Assembly (NCBI GenBank): GCA_002327415.1
Contig: DCVU01000050.1
Coordinates: 1-9,601, forward strand
From: Smithella sp. UBA2180
Lineage (GTDB): Bacteria; Desulfobacterota; Syntrophia; Syntrophales; Smithellaceae
Direction of reading: 5' to 3'
Length of the DNA stretch: 9,601 nucleotides
Of this stretch, positions 1 to 5,237 are shown one piece after another (the stretch's first letter is position 1; every line of letters starts with the position of its first letter). A program made the translations under genes and the position numbers. Below the pieces are notes generated by a model that was not told the DNA's origin, searched no databases, and saw only the letters and a program-made list of their open reading frames with translations.

Positions 1-222
1 GTCTATGCCAAGAAATACAGGAGTGGCTATGCGCTCAAGGCCTCGGATGACACCTGGTTTTGCGTTAAGGCTCTGACAACTCCTCTGGAGGAGATGATTC
101 CGGAGTGGTGCGTCATTGACACGGCGGTGCTTCCCTATTGCGGACTTATCGTTTGCGACGGACTCATTGTGGACCGGCACGTATCCATTGGCCCGAACAT
201 GATCGCATCCATGACGCAGTAA
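1..222 (+). CDS. C-terminal fragment of an unidentified protein (5' end outside window)
   Basis: Frame 1 is open from the first base to a TAA at 220-222 and encodes the last 73 residues of a longer protein. The fragment starts at VYAKKYRSGY and ends at IGPNMIASMTQ. It contains DTWFCVKALTTPLEEMIPEW near residues 18-37, followed by a strand-rich hydrophobic stretch with CVIDTAVLPYCGLIVCDGLI near 38-57. I see no membrane segment, nucleotide-binding motif or metal-binding cluster; the four cysteines are scattered. Base composition and codon use resemble the ATPase operon rather than the AT-rich spacer that follows, so it looks like a genuine resident gene. I do not recognise the family. No terminator hairpin follows its stop codon. 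Confidence 0.6.
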   Translation, partial: VYAKKYRSGYALKASDDTWFCVKALTTPLEEMIPEWCVIDTAVLPYCGLIVCDGLIVDRHVSIGPNMIASMTQ

Positions 223-242
223 CTGAAAACAGAAAGAAAAAA

Positions 243-378
243 ATGGCAACAGTTGAAATAGATCTATCCGGCGGCTGGCAAAGTTTCGTCGATGTCTCCT
301 TATGAGCAGTGGTGCAGGGAAGAGGCCGAGCGTCTGGCTGCCCAGGCGCTCAAGAATAATCGGGGACGTTCTCTTTAA
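243..378 (+). pseudogene. Possible small gene split by a +1 frameshift, or two chance micro-ORFs
   Basis: An ATG at 243 opens a 20-codon frame (MATVEIDLSGGWQSFVDVSL, stop 303-305). In the +1 frame, an ATG at 292 opens a 28-codon frame that starts MSPYEQWCREEAERLAAQAL and stops at 376-378. Read as one protein with a +1 shift near 297-301, they would give a smooth product of about 45 residues: a short beta-like start and a charged amphipathic helix. The region is not AT-rich like the DNA after 379, which fits a former coding sequence. The ribosome-binding site before 243 is weak (AGAAAG, then a run of A). It may be a decayed gene, a sequencing indel or chance. No function can be assigned. Confidence 0.25.
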
Positions 379-410
379 TTTTCTGGATTCCAATCTTAAA
401 TTAAATCCGC

Positions 411-443
411 GACATTTAAGTCATTCAGGGTGACATAAAAGTC
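411..443. repeat. Two direct 12-mer repeats, 21 bp apart
   Basis: GACATTTAAGTC at 411-422 and GACATAAAAGTC at 432-443 match at 10 of 12 positions. Each has GAC...GTC ends with partial dyad symmetry. Start-to-start spacing is 21 bp, two helical turns, so both copies face the same side of the DNA. This is the arrangement expected of a tandem operator, but chance cannot be excluded in AT-rich DNA. Confidence 0.3.
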
Positions 444-619
444 GTTATTGGTAAGCCATTATATTTAAAGAAATATTTCATCTTCTAATATCCGCGAATA
501 TCTTTCTGGTTATTTACCCGCGACGTTTTCTTCGTATCCTTTGTTTTTCCTCTCATTAAATAATTTCTGAATATTGGATGAAAAGCGATAAAAATATTTA
601 TTTCTTAACAGTGTCATTT

Positions 620-637
620 TGGATGCGTTGAAATCCA
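620..637. promoter_or_regulatory. Possible activator-binding dyad (TGGAT-N8-ATCCA)
   Basis: Five-base inverted arms TGGAT and ATCCA flank 8 bp. The centre is about 133 bp upstream of the transcription start predicted from the sigma-54 promoter, and 42 bp (four turns) from the centre of the GC-rich dyad at 663-678. The position suits an enhancer-binding protein, but the arms are short and the two dyads differ in sequence. Confidence 0.2.
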
Positions 638-662
638 TAAAGATCAGACAGTACTGAATTCC

Positions 663-690
663 CCCGGCATTCGCCGGGCGTTGCTGCCCG
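663..690. promoter_or_regulatory. Overlapping GC-rich inverted repeats upstream of atpD
   Basis: CCCGGC (663-668) and GCCGGG (673-678) form a perfect 6-bp dyad around ATTC. CGGGC (675-679) and GCCCG (686-690) form a second dyad that shares bases with the first, so in RNA only one could fold at a time. The block is a GC-rich island in AT-rich DNA and lies about 70-100 bp upstream of the predicted sigma-54 start, a usual place for an enhancer site. No T-run follows on either strand, so it is not an intrinsic terminator. Confidence 0.35.
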
Positions 691-718
691 CGCAAAAATA
701 TAAGAAGCGGAAAGTAAA

Positions 719-736
719 ATAAAAAATATTTTTTAT
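719..736. repeat. 18-bp A/T palindrome directly upstream of the promoter
   Basis: ATAAAAAATATTTTTTAT is a perfect palindrome made of A6, TA and T6 tracts. It ends at the first base of the -24 element of the sigma-54-type promoter. Phased A/T tracts of this kind bend DNA, and sigma-54 promoters depend on DNA bending between activator and polymerase. That role here is inferred. Confidence 0.45.
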
Positions 737-751
737 GGCATGGCAATTGCC
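736..751 (+). promoter_or_regulatory. Sigma-54 (RpoN) type -24/-12 promoter of the N-ATPase operon
   Basis: TGGCATGGCAATTGCC matches the sigma-54 consensus TGGCACGNNNNTTGCW at every defined position except the sixth (T for C) and the last (C for A/T). The invariant GG (737-738) and GC (749-750) have the required 12-bp offset. Transcription should start near 762, leaving a leader of about 35 nt that includes the Shine-Dalgarno site at 784-790 and the GTG start at 797. The inner GGCAATTGCC is also a 10-bp palindrome. I found no sigma-70 promoter of comparable quality in the upstream region; TTGCCT-N17-TAAATT (747-775) is a much weaker alternative. Confidence 0.65.
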
Positions 752-783
752 TCTTCTAATTTTGCAGCATAAATTTTATAACA

Positions 784-790
784 AGAGGAG
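784..790 (+). promoter_or_regulatory. Shine-Dalgarno site fixing the GTG start of atpD
   Basis: AGAGGAG lies 6 nt before the GTG at 797. It supports GTG as the true start of the beta subunit. The ATG at 735 belongs to an unrelated frame and lies inside the promoter. Confidence 0.8.
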
Positions 791-796
791 ATTAAC

Positions 797-2185
797 GTGG
801 AAAGTGAACAAATCAATGAGGGAAAAGTTTTGTCAGTCCGTAGCAGCGTTGTTGATGTGCACTTCCCCAAGGCGCCTTCGATTCGTAATGTTCTCAAAGC
901 CGGCGACAAACAACATGTTATAATCGAAGTTTTTACACAGTTGGACAACAACACTGTCCGAGGTGTCGCCCTGACGCCTACTCAGGGTCTGGCCAGAGGC
1001 TCAAAGGTCATAGATACCGGCAAGCCACTTGAGGTTCCCGTGGGCAAAGCGCTTATGGGAAGAGTCTTCAATGTTTTCGGCGAGACAATCGATAAGAAAG
1101 GTAATGTTGAAGATGTAGAAATACGCTCCATTCATCGTGAGCCGATTCCTCTACGGGATCAATCCACGGTTTCGGAAATTTTTGAAACCGGAATCAAAGC
1201 CATTGATGTTCTGGCGCCGCTCGAAAGGGGAGGCAAGGCGGGACTTTTCGGCGGAGCGGGCGTCGGCAAGACGGTTCTGATTACGGAAATGATTCACAAC
1301 ACAGTCAGCGGGCATGAAGGCATGAGTATCTTTTGCGGCATCGGCGAACGTTGCCGTGAAGGCGAAGAACTTTACCGTGAAATGGAAGAAAGCGGAGTTC
1401 TGGGCAATACAGTTATGGTTTTCGGTCAGATGAACGAGCCGCCGGGCGCGCGTTTCCGGGTTGGACACTCGGCGCTGACTATGGCGGAATATTTCCGCGA
1501 TGACGCCAAGCAGGATGTGCTCCTGATGATTGACAACATCTTCCGCTTCATTCAGGCCGGAATGGAAGTATCCGGTCTGTTAGGGCAGTTGCCGTCGCGT
1601 CTTGGTTATCAGCCGACGCTGGCCACGGAACTGGCCGAGCTCGAAGAGCGGATCTGCAACACCAAAACCGGCGCGATCACATCAATCCAGGCTGTGTATG
1701 TTCCGGCGGATGATTTTACCGATCCTTCAGCCGTTCACACCTTCGGCCATCTATCCGCGACCATCGCTCTTTCGCGCAAGCGAGCCAGCGAAGGTCTGTA
1801 TCCGGCAATTGACCTGCTTCAGTCCGGTTCCAAAATGCTGATGCCGAACATTGCCGGCGAACGTCATTATAAAATTGCGCAGGAAATACGCAAGACGTTG
1901 GCAGTTTATGAAGATCTCAAAGATATTATCGCCATGCTGGGAATTTCCGAACTTTCCCGCGAGGATCAGCGCACGGTGTTTCGCGCCCGCCGTCTGGAGA
2001 GATTCTTTACCCAACCCTTCTTTGTGACCGAGCAGTTCACGGGAACGGCGGGCAGGATGGTGTCGCGTGAAGAAACTCTAATCGGTTGCGAACGGATACT
2101 AAACGATGAGTTTGCCGAGTATCCGGAACGCGCGCTTTATATGATTGGCTCGATTGATGAGGCGAAGATTACCCATGATGCTTAA
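797..2185 (+). CDS. atpD: N-ATPase F1 subunit beta (catalytic)
   Basis: The 462-residue beta subunit carries the catalytic nucleotide sites of F1, on the cytoplasmic side. The order is N-terminal beta barrel (about 5-80), nucleotide-binding domain with Walker A GGAGVGKT (152-159, Lys158 and Thr159), GERCREGEE (183-191) with catalytic Glu184, Walker B VLLMID ending at Asp246, then the C-terminal helical domain. The usual DELSEED torque loop reads ISELSRED (383-390). GERCREG in place of the common GERTREG and the first position in the operon both fit the N-ATPase class rather than a standard ATP synthase, where beta follows alpha and gamma. The start is GTG, set by AGAGGAG 6 nt upstream. It overlaps atpC by 11 bp. 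All catalytic residues are present, so it should be active. Confidence 0.97.
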   Translation: MESEQINEGKVLSVRSSVVDVHFPKAPSIRNVLKAGDKQHVIIEVFTQLDNNTVRGVALTPTQGLARGSKVIDTGKPLEVPVGKALMGRVFNVFGETIDKKGNVEDVEIRSIHREPIPLRDQSTVSEIFETGIKAIDVLAPLERGGKAGLFGGAGVGKTVLITEMIHNTVSGHEGMSIFCGIGERCREGEELYREMEESGVLGNTVMVFGQMNEPPGARFRVGHSALTMAEYFRDDAKQDVLLMIDNIFRFIQAGMEVSGLLGQLPSRLGYQPTLATELAELEERICNTKTGAITSIQAVYVPADDFTDPSAVHTFGHLSATIALSRKRASEGLYPAIDLLQSGSKMLMPNIAGERHYKIAQEIRKTLAVYEDLKDIIAMLGISELSREDQRTVFRARRLERFFTQPFFVTEQFTGTAGRMVSREETLIGCERILNDEFAEYPERALYMIGSIDEAKITHDA

Positions 2186-2555
2186 AATTTTATTGCCGGC
2201 TGAAGTAATGCTGAAGCAGGAAGTAAAAAAGATTATCGCTGAGGCGGAAAACGGATCTTTCTGTCTTATGCCGAATCACATTGATTTTGTAGCCACGCTT
2301 TCCCCAGGCATCTTCACGTATGAGTTGGCAAGCGGAGGACAGGAGTTACTAGCTATGGATGTGGGCACGCTGGTGAAAAAAGGATCGGAAGTTCTGGTAT
2401 CCACGCGCAACGCTGTGCGTGCACCAGATTTAGGGAAACTTAAACAGGTCGTTGTGGAAAAATATGACGTTTTGGATGAGAGGGAAAAGATGGTCCGATC
2501 CGCGGGGGCGAGGCTGGAAGCGAGTCTTATCAGACGTTTTGTTGAACTTAAATAA
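2175..2555 (+). CDS. atpC: N-ATPase F1 subunit epsilon
   Basis: This 126-residue protein is the epsilon subunit of the central stalk, which couples gamma to the c ring and often restrains ATP hydrolysis. Residues 1-85 fit the beta-sandwich domain (MLKILLPAEV near the start, then AENGSFCLMPNHIDFVATL and VLVSTRNAVR). Residues from about 90 form two charged helices ending in LEASLIRRFVELK. I do not see the ATP-binding I/LDxxRA motif found in some regulatory epsilon subunits. The ATG at 2175, or the adjacent one at 2178, is chosen because the protein then starts like the family; an upstream in-frame TTG/ATG region lies inside atpD. The ribosome-binding site is weak (GAGG/GAAG at 2159-2167), so translation is probably coupled to atpD, which it overlaps. 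Confidence 0.93.
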   Translation: MMLKILLPAEVMLKQEVKKIIAEAENGSFCLMPNHIDFVATLSPGIFTYELASGGQELLAMDVGTLVKKGSEVLVSTRNAVRAPDLGKLKQVVVEKYDVLDEREKMVRSAGARLEASLIRRFVELK

Positions 2556-2606
2556 TGAGACTCACTTCACATTTTACGTTTCACTGGCAGTAAGAAAGGA
2601 TTGAAC
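2556..2606 (+). other. atpC-atpQ spacer with a repeat-like motif
   Basis: This 51-bp gap breaks an otherwise compact operon. It contains CACTTCAC and ACGTTTCAC (2576-2584). The reverse complement, GTGAAACGT, recurs at 5226-5234 in the other large spacer. AAGGA at 2596-2600 is the ribosome-binding site of atpQ. Confidence 0.5.
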
Positions 2607-2960
2607 ATGGTTGAAATAAGACGAACACCCAGTACGAGACGCCGGAAAATGGCGAATCATTTCACTGAACAGGTGGCTAAAAAAGAGGCCCTGCGGATGA
2701 AGGCACTTCGACACAAAGACGAGACCGTCTGGTTCGGTCTGGGTATGTTTGGGATTGTCGGTTGGGCGGTGGCAATTCCCACTCTGGTAGGGATCGCTTT
2801 TGGTCTGTGGATTGACCGTACCTGGCCCAGCTCGTATTCTTGGGCGCTGATGTTTTTAATAGCTGGCGTGCTTGTCGGCTGCATGAACGCCGCCTATTGG
2901 GTGAGAAAAGTTCGCAGTAAAATTATAGAGGAAGATGAAGATGATGAACTACAGTCTTGA
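2607..2960 (+). CDS. atpQ: N-ATPase accessory membrane protein AtpQ (AtpI/AtpZ-like)
   Basis: AtpQ is a small membrane protein of the 'F0F1 ATPase gene 1' (AtpI/AtpZ-like) type found in N-ATPase operons, probably acting in assembly or in ion supply to Fo. The 117 residues comprise a basic, soluble N-terminus (RRTPSTRRRK at 5-14), two transmembrane helices (about 42-68 and 77-99), the family's GLWIDR turn at 66-71 between them, and a very acidic tail (EEDEDDE at 108-114). The ATG at 2607 is preferred because AAGGA lies 6 nt upstream; the in-frame TTG at 2601 is too close to that site. It overlaps atpR by 20 bp. The molecular role of this family is still poorly defined. Confidence 0.88.
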   Translation: MVEIRRTPSTRRRKMANHFTEQVAKKEALRMKALRHKDETVWFGLGMFGIVGWAVAIPTLVGIAFGLWIDRTWPSSYSWALMFLIAGVLVGCMNAAYWVRKVRSKIIEEDEDDELQS

Positions 2961-3282
2961 TGCGACTTTGATATTTACACTCATTGCGGATTTTATCGCG
3001 GGTCTAGCCCTCGGAGCGTTTTATTTTACCGCGCTGTGGCGTACGGTGCGGCAGTTGTCAATTGCGAATAGTCCCGCGCGCCTGATGCTCGGGAGTTTTA
3101 TTATTCGCATGGCGGTGGTTATGGCAGGATTTTATTTGATTATGGGTTCAGGGCACTGGGAGCGACTGGCTGCGGCCATGCTGGGATTTATTATTGTAAG
3201 AAAGATATTAATATATTTTCTGGGACCGCAAAACGCGGTGGAAACGGTTAACTTAAATAAAAGCGGAATAAAGGCCGCCTGA
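2941..3282 (+). CDS. atpR: N-ATPase accessory membrane protein AtpR
   Basis: AtpR occurs specifically in N-ATPase operons. It is a three-helix membrane protein proposed to contact c subunits and help ring assembly. This copy has 113 residues with helices at about 8-30, 47-68 and 75-95. Arginines sit at the membrane edge after helix 1 (LWRTVRQL, Arg34 and Arg37) and within or next to later helices (Arg56, Arg87), which fits the idea of ionic contact with the c-subunit carboxylate. Three in-frame ATGs compete at 2935, 2941 and 2944. I chose 2941 because GAGG (2928-2931) lies 9 nt upstream, against 3 nt for the first. The gene begins inside atpQ and stops 9 bp before atpB. Confidence 0.87.
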   Translation: MMNYSLDATLIFTLIADFIAGLALGAFYFTALWRTVRQLSIANSPARLMLGSFIIRMAVVMAGFYLIMGSGHWERLAAAMLGFIIVRKILIYFLGPQNAVETVNLNKSGIKAA

Positions 3283-3291
3283 GGATTCGAT

Positions 3292-4023
3292 ATGGAAATT
3301 GTATCTCTCAATCAGATCAGTCCCGATCAGGTAATCATCTGGAGTTGGGGATTTATCACGCTGAACGTGACAATTCTCTATACCTGGCTGGTAATGGCTA
3401 TCCTGCTGTTTATTTCCTGGCTCGCTACCCGTAACCTTTCTTCGGAAATGAAAGTGTCCAGATGGCAGCATTTCCTGGAAGTCATTATCTCTGTCGTCCG
3501 CGGTGAAATATCCGAGATGACAAAAAAAGGCGCGGACAAATACATTCCCCTTATAGGAACGCTCTTCTTATTCATCTGTACTTGCAACGTGCTGGTTATC
3601 GTGCCGGGATTTGTTGCACCGACCTCCTCTATTACCACCACTGCTTCTCTGGCGCTGTGTGTATTCATCGCTGTACCTTATTACGGCATTTCCCACAACG
3701 GTCTTTTTCATTATCTTAAGGAATATTTTCAGCCGAATTTTATCTTTTTCCCCTTTCACGTTATGGGAGAATTAGCCAGAACGCTCGCGCTGACGGTTCG
3801 TCTTTTCGGCAACATCATGAGTCATGAAAAGGTTATCGGCATACTTCTTTCTGTCACGCCTTTGCTTTTCCCTGTTATTATGCAGGCGCTGGGGCTTTTA
3901 ATTGGCGTGATCCAAGCCTATATATTTGCCATTCTTTCAATGGTTTATATAGCTTCGGCCGTGAGCGCCGAAGAAGAACATCATGTTCATGTAGATGTAA
4001 AAAAAGAAGGCTCTCAAGCCTAA
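3292..4023 (+). CDS. atpB: N-ATPase Fo subunit a (ion channel)
   Basis: Subunit a forms the two ion half-channels beside the c ring. The 243 residues hold several transmembrane helices. The key helix reads LALTVRLFGNIMSHE and its Arg170 is the essential stator arginine. The last helix contains GVIQAYIFAIL with Gln208, matching the conserved Gln opposite the arginine in other a subunits. The short N-terminus and the C-terminal tail EEEHHVHVDVKKEG (227-240), rich in charged residues and His, lie outside the membrane. GAGGA at 3281-3285, 6 nt before the ATG, supports the start. It stands between atpR and atpE, as in N-ATPase operons. No key residue is missing. Confidence 0.95.
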   Translation: MEIVSLNQISPDQVIIWSWGFITLNVTILYTWLVMAILLFISWLATRNLSSEMKVSRWQHFLEVIISVVRGEISEMTKKGADKYIPLIGTLFLFICTCNVLVIVPGFVAPTSSITTTASLALCVFIAVPYYGISHNGLFHYLKEYFQPNFIFFPFHVMGELARTLALTVRLFGNIMSHEKVIGILLSVTPLLFPVIMQALGLLIGVIQAYIFAILSMVYIASAVSAEEEHHVHVDVKKEGSQA

Positions 4024-4035
4024 CAAATTTGATTA

Positions 4036-4042
4036 AAGGAGG
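4036..4042 (+). promoter_or_regulatory. Strong Shine-Dalgarno site of atpE
   Basis: AAGGAGG, perfectly complementary to the 16S rRNA 3' end, lies 7 nt before the ATG at 4050. It fixes that start and excludes the in-frame TTG at 4029. A strong site fits the need for many c subunits per complex. Confidence 0.85.
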
Positions 4043-4049
4043 AGTTTTT

Positions 4050-4325
4050 ATGGACAACGTAAGCATCGTCGCGATGGCTTCAATATTTGCTGCGGGTTTA
4101 ACAATGGCTATTGGTTCGGTTGGGCCGGCTTTAGGTATGGGAAGGGCTATACAGCAGGCCCTTGCTGCTATCGCCCAACAACCCGATGAGCGCAACTCTT
4201 TGACCAGAACCTTATTCGTAGGTCTCGCTATGATCGAATCCATTGCTATTTACTGTTTCGTTATTTCGATGATTGTGATCTTTGCGAATCCTTTTTGGGG
4301 TCACTTTATAAAAGCAGGGGGATAA
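4050..4325 (+). CDS. atpE: N-ATPase Fo subunit c (rotor ring)
   Basis: The c subunit is a two-helix hairpin; many copies form the rotor that carries ions past subunit a. The 91 residues give helix 1 (about 4-38), a polar loop AQQPDERNS (42-50) and helix 2 (about 53-79). The ion-binding carboxylate is Glu63 in AMIESIAIY, followed by Ser64 and Tyr68. Aligned by eye to the Ilyobacter tartaricus Na+ c subunit, Gln32 is replaced by Met30 and Thr67 by Ile65. The glycine-rich strip of helix 1 is partly replaced (SVGPALGMG, 23-31), and the nearly universal loop Arg of RQP is Gln43. Family identity is certain; Na+ specificity is not. The ATG at 4050 follows a strong AAGGAGG. Confidence 0.95.
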   Translation: MDNVSIVAMASIFAAGLTMAIGSVGPALGMGRAIQQALAAIAQQPDERNSLTRTLFVGLAMIESIAIYCFVISMIVIFANPFWGHFIKAGG

Positions 4326-4328
4326 ACC

Positions 4329-5099
4329 ATGCACATTGACTGGTTTGTTTTATTTTGCCAGATCTTCAACTTCCTTTTGCTTGTCTATCTGCTGAAGCGC
4401 TTTCTTTACGGGCGAATCATTAAAGCGATGGACGATAGAGAAGCGAAGATTGCCGCGCGGTTTGCCGAAGCCGAAGAGCTGAAAGTCAAGGCGACCGAGG
4501 CTGCCGGGCTTTATGAAAAGCGCAACCAGTTGCTCAACGAAGCAAAAGAGAAGATGCTCAATGAGGCGACAATGGCCGCTGATGCCAAACGCAAGGAGCT
4601 GATGGAACAAGTCCGCGTGGAAGTTGATCAGGTCAAGGCGCGCTGGCAGGATATGCTGGTTCGCGAACACGACGCCTTTTTCTATGATTTGCGCCAGCGG
4701 GCGGCTAAGCAATTATATGCCACGGCGCGCAAGGCCTTGCGCGATCTGGCAGACGCCGATCTGGAAGATCGGATTGTGGATGAATTTCTCCGGCGCGTCA
4801 AAGCGCTTGATGAGGAAAAAAGCATTCAGATACGCAAAGCTATCAGCGGCGGCGGCAATCAGGTGACCATCCAGAGCGCTTTTAGCGTTTCCGGACAAAG
4901 GAGAGCGCAAATTGAGGATGTTCTGAAGACGCAGATAACCAACGGTTTCACGATACGGTATCTGCAGCAGCCGGATATTGTGTCGGGCATCGAATTGCGG
5001 GTGAATGGACATAAAATCGCCTGGAGTCTCAACGAGTATCTGGAGGCGCTGGTCGAGAGTATGACCGAAACGCTCCAGAAAGAGGCGCACGCAGCTTAA
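4329..5099 (+). CDS. atpF: N-ATPase subunit b with C-terminal delta/OSCP-like domain
   Basis: Subunit b is the peripheral stalk that holds F1 still against the rotor. This one has 256 residues, far longer than the roughly 160 of a standard b. Residues 4-27 form one transmembrane helix, and about 30-150 a long charged coiled coil. Residues 178-245 resemble the C-terminal domain of delta/OSCP: VTIQSAFSVSGQRRAQIEDVL, then QPDIVSGIELRVNGHKIAWS, which matches the family pattern of a glycine turn before 'ivlrvg...iDgS' and a final helix. No atpH is present in the operon, so this domain probably performs the delta role of binding the top of alpha. A G-rich site (AGGGGG, 4316-4321) precedes the ATG, 3 bp after atpE. 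Confidence 0.92.
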   Translation: MHIDWFVLFCQIFNFLLLVYLLKRFLYGRIIKAMDDREAKIAARFAEAEELKVKATEAAGLYEKRNQLLNEAKEKMLNEATMAADAKRKELMEQVRVEVDQVKARWQDMLVREHDAFFYDLRQRAAKQLYATARKALRDLADADLEDRIVDEFLRRVKALDEEKSIQIRKAISGGGNQVTIQSAFSVSGQRRAQIEDVLKTQITNGFTIRYLQQPDIVSGIELRVNGHKIAWSLNEYLEALVESMTETLQKEAHAA

Positions 5100-5139
5100 T
5101 GACACTCGCTGATAGTGAGACAAGCTGAAAACGAATGCA

Positions 5140-5220
5140 ATGAAGTTTGAGGCGTTAGACGAACTATACCAGGCGCGTAGCGCCGTGGTAAAACGAATGG
5201 AGCGCAGCGACGCGGGATAA
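5140..5220 (+). other. 26-codon micro-ORF, possible remnant of a four-helix-bundle (S23-like) protein
   Basis: ATG at 5140 to TAA at 5218-5220 encodes a peptide starting MKFEALDELYQARSAVVKR. The pattern F-E-x-L-x(3)-Y-Q-x-A-R-x(2)-V-V resembles the start of four-helix-bundle proteins of the 23S rRNA intervening-sequence type, often written KFEELxVWQKARxLV. It has no clear ribosome-binding site and stops after one helix, so it would be a remnant, not a functional gene. Chance is possible at this length. Confidence 0.2.
5167..5190 (+). other. Strong RNA hairpin between atpF and atpA
   Basis: TACCAGGCGC (5167-5176) pairs with GCGCC-G-TGGTA (5180-5190) around a GTA loop: ten base pairs with one bulged G. 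Without a T-run it is not a terminator. It may protect or process the mRNA and so adjust the amounts of Fo relative to F1 subunits, or be a REP-like repeat. Confidence 0.5.
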
Positions 5221-5223
5221 AAG

Positions 5224-5237
5224 ACGTGAAACGTGAA
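5224..5237 (+). repeat. Tandem ACGTGAA repeat
   Basis: ACGTGAA occurs twice without a gap (5224-5230, 5231-5237). Its core GTGAAACGT (5226-5234) recurs inverted at 2576-2584 in the atpC-atpQ spacer, suggesting a dispersed repeat family with members inside this operon. Confidence 0.4.

Larger units (their letters stand above)
379..796. other. AT-rich non-coding region upstream of the ATPase operon
   Basis: This stretch of about 420 bp shows no convincing gene on either strand. It holds two near-identical 12-mers (411-422 and 432-443), a TGGAT/ATCCA dyad (620-637), a GC-rich inverted repeat (663-678) that overlaps a second one (675-690), an 18-bp A/T palindrome (719-736) and a sigma-54-type promoter (736-751). 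The layout is typical of a long regulatory region read by an enhancer-binding protein. The minus-strand frame at 510-746 has low-complexity composition and no good ribosome-binding site. Confidence 0.6.

Noticed and set aside
663..690. GC-rich hairpin as a terminator of the upstream gene
   Set aside because: No T-run follows on either strand, and it lies about 440 bp beyond the gene end at 222.
510..746. Minus-strand 78-codon frame upstream of atpD
   Set aside because: No good ribosome-binding site, no recognisable motif, composition like non-coding DNA, and it crosses the predicted promoter elements.
735..923. ATG frame beginning just before atpD on the + strand
   Set aside because: It begins inside the -24 element and overlaps atpD in another frame; the beta subunit there is unambiguous.
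1151..1468. Antisense frames within atpD (also 1751-2014)
   Set aside because: Shadows of the conserved beta coding sequence without independent support.
4029..4049. Upstream TTG start for atpE
   Set aside because: The extension covers the Shine-Dalgarno site itself; ATG at 4050 with AAGGAGG 7 nt before it is clearly better.
5167..5190. Spacer hairpin as an intrinsic terminator inside the operon
   Set aside because: No T-run follows; the next bases are AAACGAATGG. Termination here would separate Fo from F1 genes.
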